Assembly (NCBI GenBank): GCA_015478945.1
Contig: JABUQX010095303.1
Coordinates: forward strand, 1-26,467
Length of the DNA stretch: 26,467 bases
DNA from: Trachelipus rathkii
Taxonomy: Eukaryota > Arthropoda > Malacostraca > Isopoda > Trachelipodidae
Reading direction: 5' to 3'
Part shown: piece after piece, positions 11,011 to 20,690 of the stretch
Layout: each line of letters starts with the position of its first letter
Numbering within the stretch: position 1 is the stretch's first letter
Notes under the pieces: generated by a model
The model's database searches: none
What the model saw: only the letters and a program-made list of their open reading frames with translations
What the model was told of the DNA's origin: nothing
Position numbers and translations under genes: made by a program

Positions 11011-11130
11011 TCTCCCTCTCTCGTCTCTCTCTCTTCTCTCTCTCCCATCTTGGCTAACACACTGCTCTTCATCTCTCTCTCTCTCTCATACATTAGTACT
11101 CCTCATTTACTTCTCTCTCTCTGCCCTCTT
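10620..11130. repeat. (TC)n microsatellite and CT-rich tract
   Basis: Irregular (TC)n with ATC, CATC and TCAC interruptions; the purest block is about 10975-11008. A 96-codon frame across it is almost all Ser and Leu, which is what TC repeats encode, so it is not a gene. Confidence 0.9.
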
Positions 11131-11366
11131 AATTTTTTTTCATAGACCTCCGAAACAATAAAACTATTACCAGCATTATTAGTTACAATTATCTTTCCAT
11201 GCTTTTAAAGTGCAATCATAATAACATTACTTTTAATTGACCAATTTTAATTTATTATTAAACAGAAGTTTGTGTTTCGATGTACCAATAAAATTTTAGA
11301 GTTATTCACTTTCAACAGTTGTAAGGATCTAAGAAATCCAAACTGAACTTAAGTTGGATAACTTAT

Positions 11367-11400
<34 letters not shown>

Positions 11401-13384
11401 CTATATATATATATATATATATAATATATAATATATATAGATATATATTATATAAAACGGTAACGAGGCGGGAGGGTTTCAGGGGTCAACCCCCCCTCCC
11501 TTGAATTTTTAAGCGATCAACAGATTTTTGTAATTGCTTAAGTCTCTTAATTTTAATTTTCAAATAATTAAATAATATTAATATATAAATAATTAATAAT
11601 ATAATTTAGAAATAAAACTTTTTTATATAGGAATTTTTTAGATTTTTTTTTAATTCAAAATTTCATGCAAATATATTGTAATGTCTCTTCTTGCCACTAC
11701 TCATTAAAGTTCCTTTTTTGTTAATGTCGTTTTTCCTTTATATAATCGTTATTGGAAGGCAAGGTTCCTTTGGAGAAATTCAGCTCAAATAATACTAATT
11801 AGAAAGGAAAGTGAGTGATGCACGCGATGTAAATTTTCGATATAAGAAACAATAAATATAAAACATTAAGTAAAAATTTCTAATTCTATACTGATCATTC
11901 AACTGAACATCAGCAATTCATAAGCATTTTCTACACTAAAAGAGGTTTACACATTAATATTTTTTATGTTTGTGAGCAAAACGGTATATATAAATAACCC
12001 ACAAACGACAAAATTATAAGCCGCATTTAAACCAGAGAATTATAATTATAAACTGAGAGTTAACAATAAATGGCTAAACAATAAGATTTCACAATCACAA
12101 ATCTTAACAACCAGTCAGTAAACGAAAATCAACATAAGAATTAAATTCTAAAAAGTAACTGAATTGTAACAAACAGCATTAGATAAACAATTAATCATCA
12201 CATCAACAATATTTGTTCAAATTCATTGATTTCTATGAAAAACATATAAAACGAATAGCTTCAATAATAATAATATATTATTACAATAAAAACTATCATC
12301 TGGTGGATAAATAATTTAAATATTAATGAAAAATTTTTTATTCATGCTCATTCAAACATAATTTTTAGTAAATTACAAGACACTAAATAAATAACTGCAG
12401 GATAATAGTAATGTATCACTAATTGTTATTACAGTCTATTAATTTAATCACCTTGTACATACCAATAATAATTATCAAGATAAGCTTTTTATTATAATAA
12501 TAATAATAATAATAATGTAAAGTGAAAAAAAACTCAAATAAATAATAAAAAATCAATTATACAAGAATGATAAGAGGAACACCACAATTAACTACAACTT
12601 GATACTAATTGAAATATAATAATAATTAAAATAATACTGTTAAATAGACGATATTGAAACACATAAGTTTAACATAAAATAACTCTTATAACAACTAAAA
12701 AATCACAGAAAAACACTGGATTCAACGAGAGAGTATTATTATTTGTCATAAATATCTGGACAAATAGCATACATCGATTAGGTAGCAGTCGGCGGTACAA
12801 AAAGTATCTAACCGATTTCAAGGATCAAACTGTGATTTACCTAACATTAATAAGCAAATAACATACTCATATATAGAGTATAGACTGAAGAATATAATAT
12901 ACAGAAACAAAAATTTTCAGTAGCGCGAACACATTTCTTTAGAGACAATATAATGTGTAAGGTTTCCACACAAAGGCAGGCGCACTTGAAAATTAACAAA
13001 CCAGGGTCCAACTATCAAAAACAGTGGCTATCACAGATAAGAAGACCAACTAAATTACGAGAGATGAGTGTAACTCTACAAAAAGCTTATTATAAAAAAG
13101 ACATTCTTTAACAACAATTTCTGAACGTGGGGCAGATATTCTTCATCGAGACAATAAATTCTTGAACTTAATATAAAAAAGCAAGCTTAAGATTAAAAAA
13201 TATAATATATACATATCTAAAAATTTATCAGCCAAATTATGATTTAATTACTTAATCCAGCAAGGGTATATATGTATCTTATTAGTCCTTTAAATCTTCA
13301 GGAGAAAAATAAGGGATCTCTAAAGCACAAAGTTGAAAAAGTTCATTATTTACTCCTCTGTAAGCATGAAACTATGTAGTAGAA
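11131..13384. other. AT-rich non-coding region with short TA and AAT repeats
   Basis: About 2.2 kb with no open frame over 60 codons and no recognisable domain. It contains a TA microsatellite at about 11367-11452, a G/C-rich patch at 11456-11505 (GGCGGGAGGG then CCCCCCCTCCC) that might be a transposon fragment, and an (AAT)n run at about 12494-12515. The 11500-13300 part is A-rich and G-poor on the + strand. Upstream, degenerate parts of the LINE at 13385 may lie here unseen. Confidence 0.45.
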
Positions 13385-13873
13385 ATTTAGTTAACAGCTT
13401 ATATCAAGTTGTCTAAGATGTGGAGAAAACAAAGGAATATAGGAAGCTAATCATAATTCCTTCTAGTGTAATAAATCGCAAATGTCGGTTTGCAAGCGTA
13501 ACACAGAAGCTTATAAGTAAGCTGTATGATAGTTATGTAGAGTACTTTCTGTAGAAAGGCTATTTCTTAGAGGGGATCTGATACAAGTCTACAAAAATAT
13601 TTTACATATATTGATAGTTTAATACTGAAGATCAATCAAGTCCTTTATAGAGTACAACGGAGTGGAGACCAGGGGCACACAATAGTACAAATTATGAAGA
13701 AGACATGTAATCTTGATGTGAGCTTGTGTTCCTTAACTATTAGGATTTTAATTTATCCTTATATTGTAGAGTTAATTTTTTGGAATTTTGAGTGTGACTC
13801 ACTTGGAACTTTTCATTTGAAAAAGGATTGGATAGGTATATGGATGGTTTGGGCGCCATATAGTATATTTTGA
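13385..13873 (+). pseudogene. CR1/L2-type LINE reverse transcriptase C-terminus (relic)
   Basis: Three successive + strand segments in shifting frames match the conserved tail of CR1/L2-group reverse transcriptases. At 13424-13453 EKTKEYRKLI resembles the LEKVQRRATKLI segment. At 13551-13598 VERLFLRGDLIQVYKN matches the LEKRRLRGDLI-VYKIL motif closely. At 13631-13873 an 80-codon open frame contains GHTIVQIMKKTCNLDV, then SLTIRI, then SLGTFHLKKDW, corresponding to RGH-KL-K-R--LDVRKY-F--R-V---WN and the final SF---LD. At least one frameshift lies between 13598 and 13631, and upstream stops are present. It is a 5'-truncated, inactive copy, typical for LINE insertions, and it ends directly at the edge of the compositionally distinct 13.9-17.3 kb block. 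Confidence 0.7.
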
Positions 13874-13886
13874 CTAAGTCAAATTG

Positions 13887-14303
13887 GCTGGTTTTTAGTT
13901 AGTGGCGGGAATAACTATGACTATCGTTGTGTGGTTGTATATCACACCGCGCCGTAACTATCTCTCACAAGGCACCACTGCATCACTATACGCACAACTG
14001 ACAGGTGAGTGCGAGTTGATTATCCTGACTGGAGGCTTTCAGCAAAGTGTCAACGCGGATGTAGTTGCAGCAGCACCAACCGAGAGACGAAGAGCATGTG
14101 TCGCCCACTTGAGAACGCGCGCTGATAAGAGTGAGAAAGGAGGGTCTGCCATCCATGCCAGTTCGGCACAGATGTAGGTGTTGCGTGAAATTATACGATT
14201 CCACACCACTAATTGGGAGGGAACGAATATCTTCAGACGATATGTTATTCGAGTATTGGCTTTTAGTTAGAGGCAGGACTATATAATGATTATCATCTGG
14301 AAG
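13887..14303. repeat. Direct repeat of about 45 bp, spaced about 370 bp
   Basis: GGCTGGTTTTTAGTTAGTGG at about 13885-13904 and GGCTTTTAGTTAGAGGC at about 14258-14274 begin two similar segments that continue with ACTATGACTATCGTTGTG and TATAATGATTATCATCTG respectively. A third weaker AGTTAGTGG occurs near 14311. It could be a tandem duplication or an element boundary. The similarity is imperfect. Confidence 0.35.
13971..14170 (+). pseudogene. Ketosynthase-like core fragment (polyketide synthase type), decayed
   Basis: In an open frame from 13902 to 14177, residues around 13971-14061 read TTASLYAQLTGECELIILTG, then GFQQSVNAD. This resembles the beta-ketoacyl synthase segment around the active site (DTACSASLYA-HLA---L-TGECD-A-AGG-N-SV). 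Downstream PTERRR...RADKSEKGGSAI recalls the PTGRC--FDA-ADG-VRGEG-GAV stretch. The nucleophile Cys is absent (T-T-A in place of A-C-S), and about six residues are missing between LYA and TGE, so the enzyme could not work. A functional family member would condense acyl units in polyketide or fatty acid synthesis. The match is by eye. Bacterial-type modular PKS fits better than animal FAS, but this is not certain. Confidence 0.4.
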
Positions 14304-16240
14304 AGCTCATTAGTTAGTGGAACGGTTAAGGTTAGGAAACACGTAGTCATATCTGATTACACGAGACGCATCGACACTTCTGAATTTGGTGGTTATTCTA
14401 ATGAGTAAGTTCTATAGATAACAATCCTTGGGGTCACGCAGGCTTAACCAAATCCGTGCTTGCGATCGTAAGCCCGGAACCATATGGAGGAATCTCACGA
14501 ATATGGGTTGTTTGGGGGTGTAGGCGCTGTGTCCGAAGTGCTTATTAATCTGCAACACCTCCGCTAAAGGATTTGCTCTAAGCATCGCGATTGTGACGAG
14601 AGACGAGCTTGGGTATCTCACTATCTACCTAGGAAAATATGCCGTTTCCCAGGTCAAACACTAAAGTCCCTACTGTTTTGTCGGCGTGTATTGAACGATT
14701 CAACAATGGGTCAAAGACGGCTGTGTCCTTTTTCTCATACTAGAAGAGAGAAGTAGATAAGTCCTATTCGTGTCAAACTGGCGAAAGTGAAGTTATATTA
14801 ACTCGGGTGGACTGTCGAGGGAGGGTGGTGCGAGAGCAACGGGCTGTAGAACAGTCCTGTGTACTAGTAATATAAAGCATGGAGCAGCGGGAAACCATAT
14901 GGTGGCTTTTTCGCCGGAGGTGCGGTAAATAGTCTGCAATTAGACTTTACTGAGCCATGTGCTATTTACTGCCTGTAAATTTGGTTAATAGGGAGTTTGT
15001 GTGAAATTAGGTCAGTTTAAATGCATGGACGGATCGTTAAGGGGTGAGCGAATGCGTTAAAATGATGTTGTAGTGGTCGTTTTTATTTTTTAAAGGAGGC
15101 CAATGCTGTAAGTATTTTTCAGATGTTTCGACTGTACTATCACGATACCAATGAAGGTCTACACAATCGATGTCACGGACCTATCGATGATAAAGTGTGC
15201 CGGAATATCATACGGGTTTTTAATACCGTCACATGATGATAGAACGCAACGTCTATTCTATTATCACATCTCACACAGTCACCTCTGATAGATATTTCAC
15301 TAAGCGTCAGTCCATCGGATAACACACACCAACTTCCCAGCGACCACTTGTCCGCTAGCCAATGAGGCAGCCCCCTGCCGATATCGAATGAGATCTGGGA
15401 TGAATCCCATCAAGACCAAGAAGATACTAAAATGGTCTTTATTAAGCATGTAACCCTCTGGCAGGATACTAAAGAGCAATGATTAACGGTGATCCATCGA
15501 ATAAACACACGGTCGTTGACCGATTAAATATAAATGACCAAAGCCACATCGTTGGGAAACTAACGAAGCTCCTTGCGAAGATATCAAACACAGGTGTAGC
15601 GAGATGTGCGTGGGAGAATGTCATCGTACCCAGTACATGCGAAAAAATGTCCTGCTGACGCTGAAAATGCGAAGCGTAAACAAGCTCTTATAGGTAATGA
15701 GATCTTGTCTTCAAGCAGTCAGAGAGGCAGGTGCAGATGTACACAATCAGGACAAAAAAGAAAGTAGACTAAGAGAATTACACAGAACAGAGCAGCGCTA
15801 TGACCAAAAGAACCATACGAACCATACTCATATCAAAAGGGTATAGGCTAGAAGTTGGAGATCAGGGATACCGGTCAACAATCAACAAAACAACCATACA
15901 AACAAGAGACAACAGACAACATATGACAAACAAACAACAACAACAACAACAGACAATAACACTGATGCGGTATATCAATAAATAATTTCGATTAACATCA
16001 AAATCCTCTTCGCAACCCACAACCGAATATAATGCTGCACATTCCAACTAAGGCGGACTATACATCTTGTTTTCTATCGTCATAAATAAAAAGCTATACC
16101 ATAGGGTAGCAATTAAGCAGAAAAGTCAGCTGTCTAAAACTAAGATACAATAAAAGAAAGAGCGCTGTAGTCATGGTGTCTTGAGACAAGCAAAATCTAA
16201 CAACATCCTTACGGTGCAACTAAGGGAAAATAAAACCGAG
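14178..16240. other. Unassigned part of the compositionally distinct block
   Basis: About 2 kb with more balanced base composition than any flank and almost no simple repeats apart from a short (CAA)n at about 15937-15951. Open frames do not exceed about 70 codons. I translated several frames and found no second domain that I can name. It lies between the ketosynthase-like core and the AraC-like fragment. Confidence 0.35.
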
Positions 16241-16490
16241 ACTGACTTAACAAAGGTTCATACTTAACCAGGCAGTAAGTACCTAGACATCAAGCGTACA
16301 AAACTCAACGCTATTCGAAACGGTTTTATCAACGCCAATTTCTAACAAATCAATGAGGAAAAATTATCGACAACAGATTTAACGGTAAGTCAAATTGCGT
16401 ATGAATTGGGCTTTGAGCATATGCACATCGTTCAGAAACTGTATTATAACTAGAGACCAGCTGCTCCTCTTAACAAATGAGAGTACACAG
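16241..16490 (+). pseudogene. AraC-family helix-turn-helix fragment (bacterial type), decayed
   Basis: One + strand frame carries both halves of an AraC/XylS C-terminal domain. At 16241-16264 TDLTKVHT is followed by KYLD (16277-16288), resembling the first helix-turn-helix (--LA---HLSP-YLSR-FK). At 16364-16450 LSTTDLTVSQIAYELGFEH and then V-KLYYN match the canonical second helix (LL--TDL-VSEIAYELGFE-P--FSK-FK). The distance from KYL to LSTTD is about that of real family members. Stops at 16265, 16343 and 16451 break it. AraC proteins are bacterial transcription factors, so this fragment is unexpected beside animal-type repeats. It implies horizontal transfer followed by decay, or a chimeric/contaminated assembly. 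Confidence 0.6.
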
Positions 16491-16993
16491 CAACTGTCCG
16501 TGTAGATGGCGGAGGCGTCCGAGATATTATATGGTAGACCCTGTAGTCCTCCAGTATCACATAAACAGTGACTAGGTCAAATTGTATCCTTAATCAGGTG
16601 TTGGGCTGGAAGAGGTCTTGGTGGCCGCGCTCTTGCTGTCCCAAACCGAACATCCTTCTCCAAAGTTATTCAAGAAAGTGGTAGATGAAATATTATGAGG
16701 GAGTCACCTAATGGAGAACATATCTAGTCGAGACACATATATCTGGTTAAATCTCGCAAACTTTGAAGGGACCGCCATCAGATGCTTGGGATATTACAGA
16801 ATGTGGTTGTTCACAGCATTTGAAACAAAAGGGTTGAGCCCGGCCGGTACCTGCTCCAATCACCCACTCTCTTAGACTACACCTGTAAAGTAAAAAGCAA
16901 CAACTGTATACCTCTGCCAATAACGGAGGATAACATCATCAACGTAGACCTAGTTCACGCGGTACTTTTTCCCAAAGTCCATATGCCTCTTAA

Positions 16994-17328
16994 CATTTAA
17001 CGGGCGTTTCTCCTCAGTTCGAGGTTGTAAAAGTTAAATATTACCCATCAACTAGTCCACAGGGTAATATTCCTAACAAAAAATCATCACAACCTGGTCT
17101 AAATTTAACCAATATATCATCATAACCTTGGAGACCTCACATGCCAAAGAATTTCTTAACTCGCCCAATATGGTTGAAGTACCCTGACCAGGGCGGTTTT
17201 TCAGGAACGAATTCTCACGTTATGGGGCCCAAGGGGCTAACATTCCCCCTTATGCGGCGGGGATCGACGAGCTGTAAGTTAGTACCGTCCACCGAAAACT
17301 CGCCAGTGGCTCCAGGTCTGATACACTA
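16994..17328 (+). pseudogene. Ketosynthase C-terminal fragment (polyketide synthase type), decayed
   Basis: A + strand frame from 16994 to 17328 has only one internal stop (TAA at 17123). It begins HLTG, preceded in another frame by LNI, as expected of the N-x-GH catalytic histidine motif. VVK follows ten residues after the His, as in KS domains (GHLEAAAGVAGVIK), then QGNIP (like HGVIPP). GGFSGTNSHV at 17198-17221 matches the closing SSFGFSGTN-HV motif. The His-to-GTN distance, about 70 codons, is that of genuine ketosynthases from memory. The sequence beyond 17224 is not recognisable. It may derive from the same PKS-like source as 13971-14170, but 3 kb lies between them, more than one KS domain spans. 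Confidence 0.45.
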
Positions 17329-17574
17329 GCGCCTACATAACATCATATATAACCTGAGTTTGGGAGAGCTAATAACCTGCTTTCATTCAGGCAGAGCAGG
17401 AACGGGTGCCTTCTATTTACCTGTCCGAGTATTGGAGGCAAAGGGTGTGTGGGTGTGTGAAGTGTTGCGGCGCTTCCACAGACTAGGCACACCTCGCGAC
17501 TGACGTTATTAACATATATTGGGGAAATAATATATGTAAGAGAGGTTTTCCCTCTAGTCTTTCTCTTCTCAAAT
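17329..17574. other. No gene seen; possible interior of hAT fragment
   Basis: Mixed-composition DNA with a GTGTGTGGGTGTGTG patch at 17446-17460. It lies directly inside the transposon end at 17575-17622 and could belong to that element. Minus-strand frames of 70-81 codons are unrecognised. Confidence 0.3.
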
Positions 17575-17622
17575 AATGTAGGAGGCACTGCCTCCCTTGC
17601 CTACCCCAAAAAACCGCCATTG
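17575..17622 (-). mobile_element. hAT-type terminal inverted repeat
   Basis: Read on the minus strand from 17622 it begins CAATGGCGGTTTTTTGGGG, then TAGGCAAGGGAGGCAG. This is the CA(G)TGGCGGTTTTTGGGGTAGGCAAGGGAGGCA pattern seen at ends of ZMYM-like hAT elements. The element body would extend leftward, and the adjoining outer 8 bases are ATAAATAA. I could not find the opposite end. AGTGGCGGGA at 13901 and AAGTGGCGGTTCC at 6894 are only weakly similar. Confidence 0.5.
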
Positions 17623-18268
17623 ATAAATAAAGAATCGCAACTTCCTCCCTTTGAATATCTTTCAATTTATTTTTTGCGCTTTCATTTGATTTCACATTTT
17701 CAACTTACACATACAACTTTCTATTCCAACTCCACCTGTGTCAAATATCTATTTGGAGTATTATTTTCATGATTCTTTTAATTCAGCCTCGTCTTTCACA
17801 TCCTCTAATTCAGATTCCTAATTAAAATACACATATTTAAAAGCTTCCTATTGCTATCATTTGAAAACATATTTTTTTATGTAAAGTTATTCAACTTTTT
17901 GGCTCCATCTCTCAAACCCATTTCCTTTAGGCCTGTAGAGTAGGTAAATGTACTTGCATGTAAGACTCCGGATTCGCAGTTTTAAAATTTTTCTGGCTTC
18001 ATCACTTTAAAATATTCGGCTGCGGCTGCGGCTGCGGCTGCGGCTGCGGCTGCAGTTCATCTGCACCAAAAGATATTTTTTTGCCTTCTGCTCTACCAGA
18101 AACCTTGCTGCTCTGAAACTTTGGTTCCAGCATGATTCCACAGTCTTGCTTTCTTTTCGAACTTTCCTTGTGAATGTATGTTTGTATGTGTATATGCCTC
18201 TTTACCTCTTTACCTCTTAAATAACGTTTTAATATTATTTTCACATAATTACCCGAACTCTTCTTCAT
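17623..18268. other. T-rich region with an unrecognised minus-strand frame
   Basis: AT-rich DNA without clear genes. A minus-strand frame (18268 to 18002, 88 codons) is lysine- and serine-rich, contains EGKKISFGADELQP and ends in a QP repeat encoded by the hexamer array at 18018-18053. I recognise no domain in it. Its openness may be helped by the repeat. Confidence 0.25.
18018..18053. repeat. (GGCTGC)6 hexanucleotide repeat
   Basis: Six perfect consecutive GGCTGC units, in sharp contrast to the AT-rich surroundings and to the many imperfect repeats elsewhere. On the minus strand one frame gives alternating Gln-Pro. Confidence 0.95.
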
Positions 18269-18269
18269 C

Positions 18270-19960
18270 CTCAGATGTTAACCAAAAAATTTTTCCTATC
18301 AATCCTTGTTTACTCCTAACTCATCAGTACTCAGATCATTTTCATTTTTCTTCAACTCAACATTTTATTAAAATACATTTTGCGATCCTAAAACTGTAAC
18401 CTATTACAGACCTATTATTTATTCTGTTAGTTTGACATAATTCCTATTTTTATTTTAAATTTATTTCATATATTAATAAAATTTTAAAATTGATGAAAAA
18501 AAAACATTATGTCGAATAATAGAACATTTATTTTACCGACAACTTACGAAATTTTAAAAACATTACATTACATGCCTTAAATCATAAAATCAGTAACTAT
18601 AAATTCATAGAGTGTTCCTAACCCCTAAGGAATGTAGTGTGCTTTTGTTTACTGTTTAACTGGGGCTTTATAACTCTTATTTACTCTTTAACTCACTATA
18701 TTTATATACATTACATCCTTAAAGCTGTATCATAAATTAGTAGAGGACATAGTTTGCCAAGGGCTTAGTATGGCTTTGTTTAAACTGTTTTAGACTGGCT
18801 TTAGATATACTGCATATGTTGTTACTGCTTAAATACATCATATATTGGTATCAACATTTAATAACCTTAATAGCATTAAATTCATAAAATAATAGAGGTG
18901 TGTCATTGCCTCAACAAGGGTATAGTACTTTGTTTTATAACGGCTTTACTGCTTAAATAAAACTCATATTTTACTGCTTTAACTCATCGTTTTAACTGCT
19001 TAAAAAAACTCATAGTTTTTACTGTGGGTTTTAGATAAAAACTCATGTTTAACTGGCTTTAAACCATGTTTACTGCTTTTAAACTCATATGTTACTGGGG
19101 CTTTAAACTCGTATATTTTATTACTTTTCTGTTTTTAATACTTATGTAATTAATCTTTTTATATCTTTTTAATTTATGTTTCCCTATTTACTATTAATTA
19201 TTTTATTAGTAATTTATTTAATAAATACTATGTTTATTTACTGTGAATAATTGGGTTTATTATATTTAACAACCCACACACACACCACCACACATCACAC
19301 AACTACAGTCCACAATAGCACAGAGAGACACGATGGAACTATCTGCCATTGAATTGATTACAGAAAACTAAATGAGATAACAAGATGTTTAAACATATCA
19401 AATAATTCTTTTGTATGAACATAACATTTATGTAAAATAAATTTAGCTCTGTTTTAATAAATACTAATTTAATATAGCATGTCATTAATATAAAACTCTA
19501 TTATAAATCAATCAGTATCTTGGACAAAGAATTATTATTACTGTAATACTTTTGGGGGTTTATAAATTTTATAACTACAGTTAAAAATAATTTTTTAACT
19601 AATTTTATGAAATTTTATAAAACATATATTTTACGTCCCTAAAGCCAATAAATCATAAAATCAGTAGGCAATGCCCAGCACCCCTGACACCGAAAGGATT
19701 AGGTTTTAGTTTCCTAATAACATCTGCCTCATTTTTGGCATCTTGGCACATGTAATTAAAAAATAACAAAATAAATTTCTTCTCTGCTACAACAGTATTT
19801 ATAAAAAGTCATCTGTTTTATTTCAAAAATAACAAATAATTACATTTATATCATTCGTTCGATGTACTAAAAATACTTCAAAGTTAAATGATTAAATAAT
19901 ATCTATGTAACATTGGGACAATCCAACAGAAAAAGACACAATAACGCCTCGTAATTACAA
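18270..19960 (+). repeat. Left arm of the foldback structure
   Basis: Pairs with 20690-22215. From about 18590 to 19110 it contains repeated phrases of the type CATAAA-TAGTA...TTTGTTTACTGTTTAACTGG in about three copies of roughly 170-190 bp, and a finer array of about 20-25 bp units, ACTCATATGTTTTACTGCTTTAA (clearest 18950-19115). Outer pairs sum to about 40480-40510 and inner pairs to about 40640-40650, showing that the left arm is longer through small indels. Confidence 0.7.
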
Positions 19961-20690
19961 AACTGACCGCTCTCTTAAATGCGTTGAAATAATATTGCCC
20001 TAAATTGAAAATCTTTTGTACCACCGGCGATTTAAGGCAGATAACTTCAGGTCAAAGTAATTCAGTTATATGACAAAACAATTTATATTTTTATAAATAT
20101 ATTTTCAAACTGAAACATGCTGGATCGGTAAGATCCTTTGACGTAAGAGGGAAATACTTTCTTGTGATGAACGAGTAAATACCTTATCTCGTATATCCTC
20201 GTATTGCTTGGTCAGTATGATTCACTGATTTGGTCTAAACCACCATCGCTCAAAATAAAATTTTCATCAATCAAGGTAATGGCCAGGAATGAAAAAACCA
20301 AGTTGAAGAAGTCACTTCGACGACGACGATACGTTAAACTCAAAAGGTCGATAAAAACTCCCGACCAGCTCACCATACATGCTCATAATAGAGAGTCAGG
20401 ATTATCGACTCGTTCACTGAGCTTCTACCAATAACGATGAAATTACTCATCGACATCTCTCAACCCGGCAGTAAATGTACTCACGAGAGTATAGCGAATC
20501 TGACTGTATGTGTATGAAATAATGTATCGACTATAGCACACATATAGTATGATATATCACAAATGTAGTAGTTATAGATATGATGAGACTTCTAAATACT
20601 GAATGAGCTATTATTTGATGTGAGACACCTCTGAGCCCATAAACTGTGCTGTTCAATTCTGTCAACTATCTGAGAGACACTTCGTGAGAG
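19961..20690. other. Loop of the foldback structure
   Basis: About 0.7 kb that I cannot pair with itself. It contains a + strand open frame 20204-20434 (76 codons) that is strongly basic in its centre (LKKSLRRRRYVKLKRSIK) but otherwise unrecognised. It has no transposase motif. If this is a foldback element, the loop is where a coding remnant would be expected. Confidence 0.45.

Noticed and set aside
10855..11145. 96-codon Ser/Leu frame
   Set aside because: It is the direct translation of a TC microsatellite.
15937..15951. Short poly-Gln/poly-Thr frame from (CAA)n
   Set aside because: Five trinucleotide units only; a small microsatellite with no surrounding coding signal.
13901..17622. A complete hAT element carrying the whole foreign block, from AGTGGCGGGA to CAATGGCGG reversed
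   Set aside because: The left sequence matches the terminus for only about eight bases, lacks the C of the CA start and has no matching 8-bp target duplication.
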